A stretch of 64,000 bases of DNA from Chitinophaga qingshengii (GCF_014529935.1 NZ_JACVFC010000001.1:992001-1056000); one strand, 5' to 3'. Positions 16,772-26,146 are shown, counted from the first letter of the stretch. A program made the numbers and translations. Notes: a model not told the origin generated them from the sequence alone.

Positions 16772-16802
16772 TTGTTACAATTCGCCACCATGCTCAACTT
16801 TG
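16772..16802 (+). promoter_or_regulatory. Candidate promoter of the DHA2 exporter
   Basis: TTG at 16772-16774 and CAACTTTG at 16795-16802 fit the Bacteroidota pattern TTG-N(17-23)-TAnnTTTG with one mismatch and a 20-bp spacer. The predicted start near 16809 leaves a 24-nt leader before the ATG at 16833. The interval lies between the divergent HxlR regulator and the exporter, where repression would be expected. Confidence 0.5.
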
Positions 16803-16832
16803 ACATCCTAAAGTTAACGAAAACAGGATATT

Positions 16833-18254
16833 ATGAACAGACTGTCTCTAAAATGGTTATCGCTGGTGATTGTATCAACATCCGTATTTCTCGCCGTCAT
16901 CGATATTTTTATTGTGAACGTGGCTTTGCCCTCCATTCGCCAGGGGGTGCAAGGTACTGAATCCGATATGCAGCTGATTATCGCATTGTATTTATTGGGC
17001 TATGCCGCCTTCCTGATCACCGGCGGACGGCTGGGTGATCATTACGGTAAAAAAAGGGTATTCATCGTATCCATGCTGGTATTTACTTTCAGCTCATTGT
17101 TGTGTGGCATTGCTCAAACGGCGTGGCAGCTGAATACCGCCCGTTTCATTCAGGGCATCAGTGCCGCCTTTATGATCCCGCAGGGTATCAGCTATATTCA
17201 TGTGTTGTTCCCCGAACATAAGGAGCGTATCAAAGCACTGGGTGTTTATGGCAGCATTGCCGGTTCTGCTTCTGTAATCGGGCAGTTCCTGGGCGGTATC
17301 TTACCGGATATACACTGGATAGTATCCGGCTGGCGTTTGTTATTTCTTATCAACCTGCCGCTGGGATTGGCTGCTGCGTTGTTAGCAGCCCGCTATCTTA
17401 CAGACACGGTACAACAGCGGGAAGGCCGTTTTGATATCAGCGGAGTGGCCTTGCTCACCATAGCACTGTTCGGACTCGTATATCCGTTGATCCGTGGCCG
17501 TGAGTCAGGCTGGCCGCTGTGGAGCATACTTGCCCTGGCAGGCGCTGTAGGAGCCTTATTCCTGTTCCGCTACGATCAGCAACGCAAACTATCGGCCCGG
17601 AAAAATCCGCTGATCGATATGCAGTTGTTTTCCTACAAGGATTTTAACATCGCCTTATGTGCCGTATTGTTTTATTTTATGGTGCAGGATTCTTACTTCC
17701 TCATCAATGCTATTTTCATGCAAACGGGCCTGGGATATAGTTCTTCCGAAACCGGCGTCCTCTTTGTTTTTCAGGGGGTGGGCTACGTTGTGGCGTCACT
17801 GTTATCTATCCCATTGGTAAAACGTTATGGTAAACGGGTATTGCAGGGAGGCGTGCTGATCATGATGGTATCGCTGGTGATGCACCTGGTGTTTTTCTCC
17901 ACGGGCAGCATTCCTAAAGCAGCGTTGCCGGTTATTCTATTTTTCTATGGTACCGGCTGTGGTTCCGTATTACCATCACTGCTGACCATGGCGCTGAAGA
18001 GTATTCCGGTACGTTTTGCCGGCGCTGCCTCCGGTACCTTTTCCACTTTCCAGCAAACCGCTATCGCATTAGGCATCGGCGTCAGCGGCGGGATATTCTT
18101 CAGTTTACTGGGGCATGTGCCTTCCCTCGCCGCCTATATGGGCGCCTATCAGGTCGCAACAGGCGTCAACATTGGTTTTCTCGCGCTGGTCAGCATCTTC
18201 CTGTACATCCTGCCCGAAGGGCAGCAAACAACAACGGTAACGGCTATACACTAG
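16833..18254 (+). CDS. MFS exporter, DHA2 (14-helix, EmrB/QacA) family
   Basis: 473 residues with the 14-helix hydrophobic pattern. Visible family motifs are DIFIVNVALPSIRQG in helix 1, GGRLGDHYGKKRVF (motif A, about 65-80), the R-Q-G segment ARFIQGISAAFMIPQG, and the motif C-like GVYGSIAGSASVIGQFLGG. A drug or metabolite exporter is the usual role of the family, driven by proton antiport in the inner membrane. It is divergent from HxlR/SigJ, which probably regulate it. The last 11 bp overlap the convergent mgtA gene. Confidence 0.92.
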   Translation: MNRLSLKWLSLVIVSTSVFLAVIDIFIVNVALPSIRQGVQGTESDMQLIIALYLLGYAAFLITGGRLGDHYGKKRVFIVSMLVFTFSSLLCGIAQTAWQLNTARFIQGISAAFMIPQGISYIHVLFPEHKERIKALGVYGSIAGSASVIGQFLGGILPDIHWIVSGWRLLFLINLPLGLAAALLAARYLTDTVQQREGRFDISGVALLTIALFGLVYPLIRGRESGWPLWSILALAGAVGALFLFRYDQQRKLSARKNPLIDMQLFSYKDFNIALCAVLFYFMVQDSYFLINAIFMQTGLGYSSSETGVLFVFQGVGYVVASLLSIPLVKRYGKRVLQGGVLIMMVSLVMHLVFFSTGSIPKAALPVILFFYGTGCGSVLPSLLTMALKSIPVRFAGAASGTFSTFQQTAIALGIGVSGGIFFSLLGHVPSLAAYMGAYQVATGVNIGFLALVSIFLYILPEGQQTTTVTAIH

Positions 18255-20811
18255 GTCTCTTTTTTTTCTCATAATGCCGGTGGAACCAGTTTTTCACCAC
18301 CTGCGTCAACGCTACGTAAGCGATCAATATCAACACCAGCCAGCCCCAGAAAGCCGCCGGCAGCGGTACAAAACCGAAAGTACCTGCCAGCGGTGATACG
18401 GTGAGCCAGGCGCCTGCCGCCACAATAGCCACTGAAGTAAAAATCAGTGGCCAGCTGGCCCGGCTCTCAATAAAAGGAATGCGGTTGGTACGGATCACAT
18501 GAATGATCAGCGTTTGCGTAAACAGCGATTCTATAAACCATCCGGTGTGAAACAGGTCAGGATTGTGCCAGGCATTAAATCCATATAGCAAAAGGAAAAA
18601 AGTAATGTAGTCAAAGATGGAACTGATAGGACCTATGACCAGTATAAAGTTCCGCAGTTCTCCCATCGTCCATTTGCGGGGTTTCACGAGCCAGCCGGCG
18701 TCTACATTATCGGTCGGAATAGCGGTCTGTGAAAAATCATACAGCAGGTTGTTGATCAGCACCTGTATGGGTAACATCGGCAAAAAAGGCAGGAACGCAC
18801 TGGCGCCTACCACGCTGAACATATTACCGAAATTGGAGCTGGCCGCCATACGGATATACTTGATGATATTACCAAAAACGCGGCGGCCTTCTTCCACCCC
18901 TTGTTCCAATATCAACAGGCTATTTTCCAGCAGGATGATATCGGAAGCTTCTTTGGCGATATCTACGGCAGTATTCACAGAGATACCCACGTCTGCGGCT
19001 TTTAATGCCGGTGCATCATTGATACCATCGCCCATAAAACCTGTCACGTGGCCGTTTTGCTGAATCGCTTTGATGATACGCAGCTTATGAACAGGCGCCA
19101 GCCGCGCAAATACGTGATAATTCATGACGTCTGCCACCAGTTGTTCGTCTGTCATTTGCTCTATTTGTGGCCCGGGCAGGATGCGGTCCACATTCACTCC
19201 TACTTTGCGGCAGATGTAGGTGGTGATGGTTTCATTATCCCCCGTCAGTATCCTTACATCCACTTTCAGCGCACCCAGTTTTTGCAGGGCTTCGGAGGCT
19301 GTTTCCTTGGGCGGGTCCAGGAAAGCGAGGTAACCGGACAGTATCAGATCTGTTTCATCTTTAACACCATATACCGGCGCATCCGGCGCGCCTGGCATCC
19401 ATTTGTAGGCCAGCGCCACTACGCGGAAGCCCTGTGCATTCAGGGCCGCTACCCGCTCCAGGCATTGTTGCCGTTGCGCCGGGGTTACCGGCATGGCGCG
19501 ACCAGTAATTGCCACCTGGGTGCATTGTTCCATCACACTTTCCACCGCACCTTTGCAAATGAGAATATTGAGTCCTTCCTTATTTTCCAGTACAACAGAC
19601 ATGCGTTTACGCACGAAATCAAACGGGATCTCATCAATTTTACTGAATGCCTCCCGTACCTGCAAGGCAGCCGCCATCTCCTCATGGTCCAGGATCGCTT
19701 CATCCATGAGGTTTTTGAGGCCGGTATGGTAATAACTGTTCAGATAGGCATAATCCAGCACCTGCTGGTCGGCATCGCCATCCGGATTGAGGTATTGTTC
19801 CAGCACGATACGGCCTTCCGTGAGCGTACCGGTTTTATCGGTACAGAGAATGTCCATGGCGCCGAAGTTCTGGATGGCATTGAGTTTTTTGACGATGACC
19901 TTTTTACGGGACATGGCCATAGCCCCCTTGGAAAGGTTCACCGTTACGATCATGGGCAACATTTCCGGGGTAAGTCCAACGGCGACAGACAAGGCAAACA
20001 GGAACGCTTCCAGCCAATTGCCCCGGCTGAATCCATTGATCACAAATACCGCCGGCACCATCACGATGATAAAACGGATCATGAGCCAGGTGAAACTGTT
20101 GATACCTTTATCGAAACTGGTAACGACCTGCTGGTTGTTCATTTGCGCAGCCAGCGCGCCGAAATCGGTAGCTTCCCCGGTGTGTACCACCAGTGCGGTA
20201 GCGGAGCCGCTTTCCACATTGGTGCCCAGGTAACAGTTGTTGTTGGTATAACCGGCAGGTTCCGGTGTGGCAGTTTTCTCTACCGGCAATGATTCCCCGG
20301 TCAGCACAGCCTGGTTGAGAAACAGGTCTTTGGCATTGAGGAGTCTTACGTCTGCCGGTATCATATCTCCGGCGCCGAGCCGGACGATATCGCCGGGAAC
20401 AAGCATCTTCAGCGGTATTTCCTGGTCTTGTCCATTGCGGCATACGGTGGCATGGGTGCTCACCAGCGCTTTTAGTTTCTCCGCCGCTTTATCGGCCCGC
20501 ATTTCCTGTACATAACGGATGGCTACGCCCAGCACGACCATGGTAAAAATGACGATAGTAGAACGCACATCACCGGTCAGTAAGGATACTAATCCAAGAA
20601 CCGTCAGCAGGATCACCAACGGGTTTTGCAGGCTGCGCCATAACCGCCGCCAGGGCGACAGCGGCTTTTCCGCCTTTACTTCATTGAGACCAAACTGCGC
20701 TCTCCGTTGCGCTGCTTCTGCGTCCGTCAGGCCTTCCGCCACAAATCCAACCCTCGTCTTAACATCTTCCAGGGGAAGCTCCATCAGGCTTCCGGTTTTA
20801 TGATTGCTCAT
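18244..20811 (-). CDS. mgtA: Magnesium-translocating P-type ATPase (MgtA type)
   Basis: 855 residues, inner-membrane P3B-type ATPase importing Mg2+. An N-terminal cation-ATPase domain comes first (GLTDAEAAQRRAQFGLNEV), then the actuator motif VLTGESLPVEK, the phosphorylation site DKTGTLTEG (Asp near 324), the hinge GDGINDAPALKAADVGIS, and a C-terminal cluster of six helices, including the NNLLYDFSQTAIPTDNVD block typical of MgtA. Length fits. It follows two universal stress protein genes on the same strand (56 bp gap), so it is probably in their operon. No Mg2+-sensing leader is evident in that gap. Confidence 0.93.
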   Translation of the reverse strand: MSNHKTGSLMELPLEDVKTRVGFVAEGLTDAEAAQRRAQFGLNEVKAEKPLSPWRRLWRSLQNPLVILLTVLGLVSLLTGDVRSTIVIFTMVVLGVAIRYVQEMRADKAAEKLKALVSTHATVCRNGQDQEIPLKMLVPGDIVRLGAGDMIPADVRLLNAKDLFLNQAVLTGESLPVEKTATPEPAGYTNNNCYLGTNVESGSATALVVHTGEATDFGALAAQMNNQQVVTSFDKGINSFTWLMIRFIIVMVPAVFVINGFSRGNWLEAFLFALSVAVGLTPEMLPMIVTVNLSKGAMAMSRKKVIVKKLNAIQNFGAMDILCTDKTGTLTEGRIVLEQYLNPDGDADQQVLDYAYLNSYYHTGLKNLMDEAILDHEEMAAALQVREAFSKIDEIPFDFVRKRMSVVLENKEGLNILICKGAVESVMEQCTQVAITGRAMPVTPAQRQQCLERVAALNAQGFRVVALAYKWMPGAPDAPVYGVKDETDLILSGYLAFLDPPKETASEALQKLGALKVDVRILTGDNETITTYICRKVGVNVDRILPGPQIEQMTDEQLVADVMNYHVFARLAPVHKLRIIKAIQQNGHVTGFMGDGINDAPALKAADVGISVNTAVDIAKEASDIILLENSLLILEQGVEEGRRVFGNIIKYIRMAASSNFGNMFSVVGASAFLPFLPMLPIQVLINNLLYDFSQTAIPTDNVDAGWLVKPRKWTMGELRNFILVIGPISSIFDYITFFLLLYGFNAWHNPDLFHTGWFIESLFTQTLIIHVIRTNRIPFIESRASWPLIFTSVAIVAAGAWLTVSPLAGTFGFVPLPAAFWGWLVLILIAYVALTQVVKNWFHRHYEKKKRPSV

Positions 20812-20867
20812 CGGGAAATGATTGCATGATTAACAGCCGGCATAGCCTTCCTGTTCAATATAGGGGG

Positions 20868-21704
20868 TTACGGATGGGTGATAAATATGGGGATATTGGC
20901 GGTGCGCAATACATTCTCCGCGTCGCTGCGGTGGAAAAAACGGGAAGTAGCGCTACGGCCGTATGCGCCGTAGGTAACGATACAATCATTCCGGCGGATC
21001 AGGTAAGCCAGGAAAGCAGTGGCCGGCTCACCGGTCAGTTTTTCGGTGGTTACCTGGTCATAGTGAAGCGACAGGTAGCTAATGATCTTCTCTTCTTCCG
21101 GGATATGATAATGGTTCTTTTCCTCTACATACAGCAGTTTTACCGGGGTACTGCCATACTCCGGAAAGAGGGAGGTAAAGGTGCGGATGGCATAAACGGA
21201 TGAGAAAGTTCCGTTGTACGAAAAAATGATTTCCCGGACAGGCCGTACTGTTTCCGGCAATACCATCACCGGACATTCGGCAGCAGCCAATGTTTCCTTT
21301 ACAAAACGGGTAGGTATGCTATCCGGCATGTCGCCAAAGGAAATGTCAGCGGTGAGTAACAGCAGGTCGGCGAAGCGGCTTTCTTTGACAATTTCCTGTA
21401 CCGGGAAACCATTTGTTTCCACTATCCGCAGCCCGACAGCCGCTTCACTGCAGACATCCTTTAACTGACGGATATTGGTAGTGCGTTGCCATTCCAGCGC
21501 AGCCCTCCCTTCGGCAGTGATCTGGGCATAATTCACCGCATAACACTCGGGATACATGGAAGTCATGGGTACCATTTCCGCAGAGAAATTATCCAGGCAT
21601 ATGATAGTCAGCCTGGCTTGCTGTTCCTGAGCAAAATAGCGGAAGGCTGCTATCTGAGAGGCAGAAAAATGCAGCGCATCCACCGCCGCGATGATCTTTT
21701 TCAT
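20868..21704 (-). CDS. Universal stress protein, tandem-domain
   Basis: 278 residues made of two UspA-like halves. The first begins MKKIIAAVDALHFSASQIAA and has LLLLTADISFGD and CPVMVLPE. The second begins REIIFSYNGTFSSVYAIRTF and ends VTYGAYGRSATSRFFH, then IPIFITHP. The second half keeps an ATP-binding-like G-x-x-G-R-S pattern. It is cytoplasmic and typically induced by oxygen limitation, redox or growth arrest. It starts 11 bp after the second USP gene's stop and precedes mgtA, forming a four-gene minus-strand operon. Confidence 0.9.
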   Translation of the reverse strand: MKKIIAAVDALHFSASQIAAFRYFAQEQQARLTIICLDNFSAEMVPMTSMYPECYAVNYAQITAEGRAALEWQRTTNIRQLKDVCSEAAVGLRIVETNGFPVQEIVKESRFADLLLLTADISFGDMPDSIPTRFVKETLAAAECPVMVLPETVRPVREIIFSYNGTFSSVYAIRTFTSLFPEYGSTPVKLLYVEEKNHYHIPEEEKIISYLSLHYDQVTTEKLTGEPATAFLAYLIRRNDCIVTYGAYGRSATSRFFHRSDAENVLRTANIPIFITHP

Positions 21705-21715
21705 GGTAATATGAT

Positions 21716-22549
21716 TTAGTGGTGAGCGACAAATACAGGCTGACTAACCAGTTTTACAACCGGCTTCATTGGGTTCGGCACAAACAGGTTGGACAACTGG
21801 TTTCTGCCGAAGGCTCCCATCACGATCATCACTTTTTCCTTCATAAAAAGGTATTCCATCAGGGTAGCTTGTACATTATTATCTTCCAGTATCTCCAATG
21901 AACTGTCGACATAGTGCATATGCAGCCATTCTTCCAGCTTTTCCCTATCGCCTTTTATCGGTTGTCCTTTGGGCGTTACACTGAGCAAGGTGGCCTTGAC
22001 CCCGAAGAGTTGCGGTAACAGGTAGGTGAACTGTTTGATGGCATACATCGCGGCATGGCTGCCGTTATAGGTAAAAATAATCTCGTCTATTCCTTCAAAA
22101 TTTTCCGGGGCAATGAATACAGGACATTCCGCCTTTTCCAATATTTCCTCTACAAAGGAGGTGGGAGTAGATTCCCGGCGCCAGGAGAAGGAGGTGCTGC
22201 CATCTACTACCAGCAGATCGGCATACCTGCTTTCCCGCAATACAGCAGTTAGCGGAATACCTGTATGCTGATGAATGACACAGTTTACGCCGCTGTTTTC
22301 ACAATGGTCGCTGAAGCGTTTGATATTCTCGTCCCGGTACAATTCTTTCTGCTGTTCAATACGCGCCCCCGGAACCGGTGCTATCACACCTTTTTCCCGG
22401 ATTTCATCCACCGAACGCAATTCCATTTCCTGGTTTTCCAGGAATACGCCGGTCAGCCTGGAATGCGTGAGATTGCCTAAATAACAGGCAAAATCCAGGC
22501 AACTTTTGCTCATGCAAACAGCATCTGTTATAAATAGTATCTTTTCCAT
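21716..22549 (-). CDS. Universal stress protein, tandem-domain
   Basis: About 277 residues, paralogous to the neighbouring USP. The first half begins MEKILFITDAVCMSKSCLDF. The second begins DEIIFTYNGSHAAMYAIKQF and closes VMGAFGRNQLSNLF and QPVFVAHH, which keeps the phosphate-binding pattern G-x-x-G-R-x. The frame is open 24 codons further upstream, but ATG 22549 begins the conserved domain and lies 10 bp after the stop of the small upstream gene. It is part of the operon running from 22955 to 18244. Confidence 0.9.
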   Translation of the reverse strand: MEKILFITDAVCMSKSCLDFACYLGNLTHSRLTGVFLENQEMELRSVDEIREKGVIAPVPGARIEQQKELYRDENIKRFSDHCENSGVNCVIHQHTGIPLTAVLRESRYADLLVVDGSTSFSWRRESTPTSFVEEILEKAECPVFIAPENFEGIDEIIFTYNGSHAAMYAIKQFTYLLPQLFGVKATLLSVTPKGQPIKGDREKLEEWLHMHYVDSSLEILEDNNVQATLMEYLFMKEKVMIVMGAFGRNQLSNLFVPNPMKPVVKLVSQPVFVAHH

Positions 22550-22559
22550 AAACTGTGGT

Positions 22560-22955
22560 TTATTCAGTTTCAGGTTCTTCCGGCAATTGGAAAGCGGTCG
22601 CTTTTTCGCTATCACCGGCATTTAATTCTTCGAGGGTAAGGTGGCCGGTAGTAGTGGTTTGTAACCAGAGATTACCTTTTTTGTGCAGGACGCGTCCATG
22701 CAGGCCGAAAAGGCACTTCAGGTCATGTTCCACTGCCAGCGCGGTACGGTAGTGGCTGACATCCAGCCAGCCAAAGCTGTGCAACATTCTGACTTTTTCA
22801 ATAGGGGTATTGGAGGATAACCGGTCTTTTTCATCCGTACATTCACCGGGCAAACCGGATTTGCGGAAAAATGCCAGCTTCAGCCCCGGATACAGGTGGT
22901 GAAACCGTTCCTGTATATCGGATATAATCGCTTCTTCACTAATATAGATCTGCAT
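22560..22955 (-). CDS. Hypothetical protein, first gene of the USP-mgtA operon
   Basis: About 131 residues, soluble, no signal peptide; start chosen at the ATG of MQIYISEEAIISDIQERF (22955). A compact alpha/beta start is followed by a region rich in His and Leu (AVEHDLKCLFGLHGRVLHKK) and an acidic tail (PEEPETE). No family is recognised. It lies 10 bp before a USP gene and its promoter region carries the dyad at 23019-23036, so it is most likely a stress-island protein, possibly an adaptor for the stress response. Confidence 0.65.
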   Translation of the reverse strand: MQIYISEEAIISDIQERFHHLYPGLKLAFFRKSGLPGECTDEKDRLSSNTPIEKVRMLHSFGWLDVSHYRTALAVEHDLKCLFGLHGRVLHKKGNLWLQTTTTGHLTLEELNAGDSEKATAFQLPEEPETE

Positions 22956-22979
22956 AACCCAAGCTTTAAAATGCTGATA

Positions 22980-22987
22980 CAATATTA
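22980..22987 (-). promoter_or_regulatory. Candidate -7 box of the USP-mgtA operon
   Basis: TAATATTG on the minus strand is one base from TAnnTTTG and lies 25-32 bp before the ATG at 22955. The dyad at 23019-23036 is centred 47 bp from its far edge, the same spacing as at hsp20. Confidence 0.5.
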
Positions 22988-23018
22988 CAACAGGCTCTGT
23001 TTCCTGGAAATGAGATCA

Positions 23019-23036
23019 GTCAGGACAGACCCTGAC
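23019..23036. promoter_or_regulatory. 18-bp dyad GTCAGG-N6-CCTGAC between USP operon and sensor kinase genes
   Basis: Perfect 6-bp inverted repeat with a 6-bp spacer, centred 72 bp before the USP-operon start codon and 89 bp before the kinase start. It is the most symmetric of three matching dyads (see 10288-10305 and 26210-26227). It could serve both divergent transcripts, including autoregulation of the kinase/REC-Crp pair. Confidence 0.6.
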
Positions 23037-23116
23037 AGTGGTCATATTCTTTGCCGCAAGCGCATAAATCCTTAACTTTCGGGCGATAGTGCCTTTATAC
23101 CTGAAGAATCATCGAT

Positions 23117-24709
23117 ATGAATTTACATGTCAGCGATCTGGACATAGATTTACAGCTCAGCATTTTCGCCGCGCTGATGCAAAAAACGCCTGGCCTTGTG
23201 GCGGTGCGGGAAATAGGCTCCGGCAGGTTGAAATACATCAATGAAACCGGTACCAAAATGCTGGGCACAGACGATTTTCCATCACTGGAACTACTGCTGG
23301 AACAACATCAGCTCGGCGCCGGAAAAGTAGCCCTCGGCAATGCGTTTCTGCAGGACGAAGCTGTATTACAGGAACGGCAATGGCATAATATACAGGGAGA
23401 AACCTTTACCGGTCTCTATGAAGAAATGGTATTTAAACACGGTAAAGAGCAGTACTGCTTTTTCCGTATTTCAGACAGCCAGTCCGACCGCCGTTACCGC
23501 CTGCAACTCAGCAAAGAACTGCAACGTTTCGGCGCATTGTTTAACTATGCCAGCATTGGTATTATCGTTGCCAACCAGGAAGGTAATATCATCCTGATCA
23601 ATGATTTTGCCCTTTCCCAGTTCGATTACCGCCGGGAAGAGCTGACCGGACAGAAAGTGGAAGTACTCATTCCCCGGCGTGTACATGATAAACATATCGG
23701 GCACCGCGAAAGATACAACAACGCACCTCAGAGCAGGCCTATGGGCATCGGGCTGGATCTTTTTGCAGTACGCCGCGATGGTTCTGAGTTTCCGGTAGAA
23801 ATCAGCCTTAGCCACTATTCCAATGAAGAAGGGCATTTTGTGATCGCCTATATCAGCAATATCACCGAAAGGAAAAAAGCGGAAGAAAGAATAGAACGGC
23901 TCAACAATGAGCTGGAAAGCATGGTGGAAGAACGTACCCGGCAGCTGGTACAGGCACTGGCCGATCTGGAAGCATCCAAAGAAGAACTTACGGCGGCGCT
24001 GAGTAAGGAAAAAGAACTCGGTGATCTTAAATCCCGATTTGTATCCATGGCCTCCCATGAGTTCAGGACACCGCTGAGCACCATCCTGTCGTCCGCCTTC
24101 CTCGTCAAACACTACGCTGCCGAGGCAGAACAGCCGGTGCGCAACAAACATATCCAGCGTATAGTCAACGCCGTTAGTTTTCTCACCGATACGCTCAACG
24201 ACTTCCTGTCTGTCGGCAAAATCGAAGAAGGCAAGCTGCAGGCGCGGTATTCCATGTTCCAGATCAATGATTATTTCCAGACTATTATACAAGAGATGCA
24301 GGGCATCATCAAAGAAAGTCAGACGATAAGCTATGAACACACCGGTGGAGACGTTTGCTGGCTGGACACCTCGCTGCTCCGGCATATTGCCATGAACCTG
24401 CTGGGCAACGCCATTAAATTTTCCCCTCCCGATAGTACCATTGAGATGTATACCACAATGGAAGATAACCTGTTCACCCTGATGATCAAAGATTATGGCA
24501 TCGGTATGTCGCAGGAAGACCAGCAACATCTCTATGAGCGGTTTTACCGCGGCGCCAATGTGAGCAATATCCAGGGTACCGGCCTGGGACTGCATATAGT
24601 ACAGAAATACAGTGAACTGATGAATGGCGCTATTTCCTGCGCCAGCGAACTGGGCAAAGGCACCGTGTTCACCATCACCTTTCCAACTGATCCGATAAAC
24701 ACCCCGTAA
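23117..24709 (+). CDS. PAS-domain sensor histidine kinase
   Basis: 530 residues, no membrane segment, so a cytoplasmic sensor. Residues 1-130 form a poorly conserved PAS-like region. A clear PAS domain follows at about 140-255 (ASIGIIVANQEGNIILINDF, MGIGLDLFAVRRDGSEFPVE), then a coiled coil at about 255-300. HisKA has the phosphoacceptor His314 in MASHEFRTPLS. The ATPase domain shows LLGNAIKFS (N box), KDYGIGMS (G1) and GTGLGLHIVQKY (G2). The PAS resembles FixL/oxygen-sensor PAS in layout, but the position of the FixL haem histidine is occupied by arginine, so haem binding is not supported. The stop is 4 bp before the regulator gene. Confidence 0.93.
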   Translation: MNLHVSDLDIDLQLSIFAALMQKTPGLVAVREIGSGRLKYINETGTKMLGTDDFPSLELLLEQHQLGAGKVALGNAFLQDEAVLQERQWHNIQGETFTGLYEEMVFKHGKEQYCFFRISDSQSDRRYRLQLSKELQRFGALFNYASIGIIVANQEGNIILINDFALSQFDYRREELTGQKVEVLIPRRVHDKHIGHRERYNNAPQSRPMGIGLDLFAVRRDGSEFPVEISLSHYSNEEGHFVIAYISNITERKKAEERIERLNNELESMVEERTRQLVQALADLEASKEELTAALSKEKELGDLKSRFVSMASHEFRTPLSTILSSAFLVKHYAAEAEQPVRNKHIQRIVNAVSFLTDTLNDFLSVGKIEEGKLQARYSMFQINDYFQTIIQEMQGIIKESQTISYEHTGGDVCWLDTSLLRHIAMNLLGNAIKFSPPDSTIEMYTTMEDNLFTLMIKDYGIGMSQEDQQHLYERFYRGANVSNIQGTGLGLHIVQKYSELMNGAISCASELGKGTVFTITFPTDPINTP

Positions 24710-24713
24710 GCAT

Positions 24714-25772
24714 ATGAAAACGATTTTGCTGATAGAAGACAATGAAGAATTAAGGGAAAACACCGCAGACATCCTGGCCATCGCCGGCTACCAGGTACTG
24801 ACGGCTGAGAATGGAATGACTGGTTTTGAGAAACTGCTGGAACACCAACCAGACCTGGTGATCTGTGATATCATGATGCCTGTGCTGGATGGTTTCGGCG
24901 TACTGCACCTGATGCAACAGCATGAAGCGGTAAAAGACACTCCTTTTATTTTCCTGACAGCTAAAACAGAAAGAGCCGATTTCCGGAAAGGCATGGGCAT
25001 GGGAGCCGATGACTATCTCACCAAACCCTTTAGTGGCACGGAGCTGTGGGAAACCGTCGCCAACAGGCTGCGCAAGGCCGACATCCGCCGCAAAGAATTT
25101 CCGTCCAACCTGCAGGGGATGAACAGCCTCATGTATGAAGCTACCGGCAAAGGTACTTTGGAAGGACTGGCCGAAGGACGCAACACCGATAAATACCGCA
25201 AAAAACAAGTGATCTATACCGAAGGTAACCACCCTACCCGCCTCTTTTTTGTACAGAAAGGCAAGGTAAAAACCTGCAAAACCAACGATCAGGGCAAGGA
25301 ACTGGTATTGGATATTTATGCAGAAGGGGATTTCCTCGGCTACAACGCCCTGCTGGAAGGCACCATATACAAAGAAACAGCGGTGGCCATGGAAGAGAGT
25401 GAAATTGCCGTGATACCGGCTTCGGATTTCCAGGAGCTGTTAAATAATAACCACGAAGTAGCCGCGCAGTTGATTAAAATGCTGGCCAAAAATGTGACCG
25501 ATAAAGAACAACAGTTACTCGGACTGGCTTACAATTCCCTGCGTAAAAAAGTAGCAGAAGCCCTGCTGAACCTGCTCAAAAAATACAATCCGCCTAAAGG
25601 CACGCCGCTGGTGATCAACATCAGCCGGGAGAACCTGGCTAATATTGCGGGTACCGCCACCGAATCATTGATTCGTACCCTGGGCGATTTCCGCGATGAA
25701 CAACTGATCGAGATAAAAGAAGGTGCGGTGGTTATTCTCAACGAAAAGAAGCTGGCGAATATTCTGGCTTAA
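24714..25772 (+). CDS. Response regulator fused to Crp/FNR-type regulator (REC-cNMP-HTH_Crp)
   Basis: 352 residues. The REC domain spans 1-120 with phospho-acceptor Asp52 in ICDIMMPVLDG, the Thr/Lys switch segments FIFLTAK and YLTKPF. A cNMP-binding-fold domain runs about 165-290 (GNHPTRLFFVQKGKVKTCK, YAEGDFLGYNALLEG). The C-terminal Crp winged helix has ISRENLANIAGTATESLIRT (recognition helix). No FNR cysteine cluster is seen, so oxygen sensing by Fe-S is not supported; the input is the adjacent kinase. It overlaps the convergent small gene by 4 bp. It is the best local candidate for binding the dyads at 10288, 23019 and 26210. Confidence 0.93.
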   Translation: MKTILLIEDNEELRENTADILAIAGYQVLTAENGMTGFEKLLEHQPDLVICDIMMPVLDGFGVLHLMQQHEAVKDTPFIFLTAKTERADFRKGMGMGADDYLTKPFSGTELWETVANRLRKADIRRKEFPSNLQGMNSLMYEATGKGTLEGLAEGRNTDKYRKKQVIYTEGNHPTRLFFVQKGKVKTCKTNDQGKELVLDIYAEGDFLGYNALLEGTIYKETAVAMEESEIAVIPASDFQELLNNNHEVAAQLIKMLAKNVTDKEQQLLGLAYNSLRKKVAEALLNLLKKYNPPKGTPLVINISRENLANIAGTATESLIRTLGDFRDEQLIEIKEGAVVILNEKKLANILA

Positions 25773-26146
25773 ACCTGCGGGAAAGACTGTTGCAGGTAGT
25801 GCCGGAAATCAGTATCGAGCCGGTCAAAATGCTGCTGTACCATGGCAAATCTTTTTTCTATCATCCATTCCGACGCGGCGGCTGTCTCCAGTTCCACGGT
25901 GGCCGGCACGGATGCCAGTACGCCCTGTTGCTCACTGATCTCGTGACGCAGCAGGGCTATTTGTTCGTCCATTTTAAGAAACCGGCTCTGAAAATGTTCC
26001 AGCCACCCCAGCTCCTCCCGGTCGAACTCTGTTGATAAAATACGGGCCAGTTTCAACTTAAAACGTATATTCCCGTCTTCCAGCACTTTCAGCAGGTATT
26101 TACGTGATTCATGCTGAGCCCGCAGTTCTTCCAATTTGTCCTTCAT
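25769..26146 (-). CDS. Small coiled-coil protein of unknown function
   Basis: 125 residues, all helical and charged (KDKLEELRAQHESRKYLLKV, EHFQSRFLKMDEQIALLRHE), with no signal peptide and no cysteine. It probably forms a cytoplasmic helical bundle. I recognise no family. It is convergent with, and overlaps by 4 bp, the REC-Crp regulator, and its upstream region carries the third copy of the stress dyad (26210-26227) at the same distance from the start codon as in the USP operon. It is therefore likely part of the same response. Confidence 0.7.
   Translation of the reverse strand: MKDKLEELRAQHESRKYLLKVLEDGNIRFKLKLARILSTEFDREELGWLEHFQSRFLKMDEQIALLRHEISEQQGVLASVPATVELETAAASEWMIEKRFAMVQQHFDRLDTDFRHYLQQSFPQV

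Noticed and set aside
19048..20292. Open reading frame of 414 codons on the plus strand inside mgtA
   Set aside because: Antisense shadow of a full P-type ATPase with all core motifs.
23560..23870. FixL-type haem-binding PAS domain in the sensor kinase
   Set aside because: The overall PAS spacing matches FixL, but the position of the haem-ligating histidine (before GIG) is Arg-Pro-Met here, so haem binding is not supported.
23471..24781. Open reading frame of 436 codons on the minus strand across the sensor kinase gene
   Set aside because: It is antisense to the kinase with intact HisKA and ATPase motifs; no domain is visible in the antisense product.
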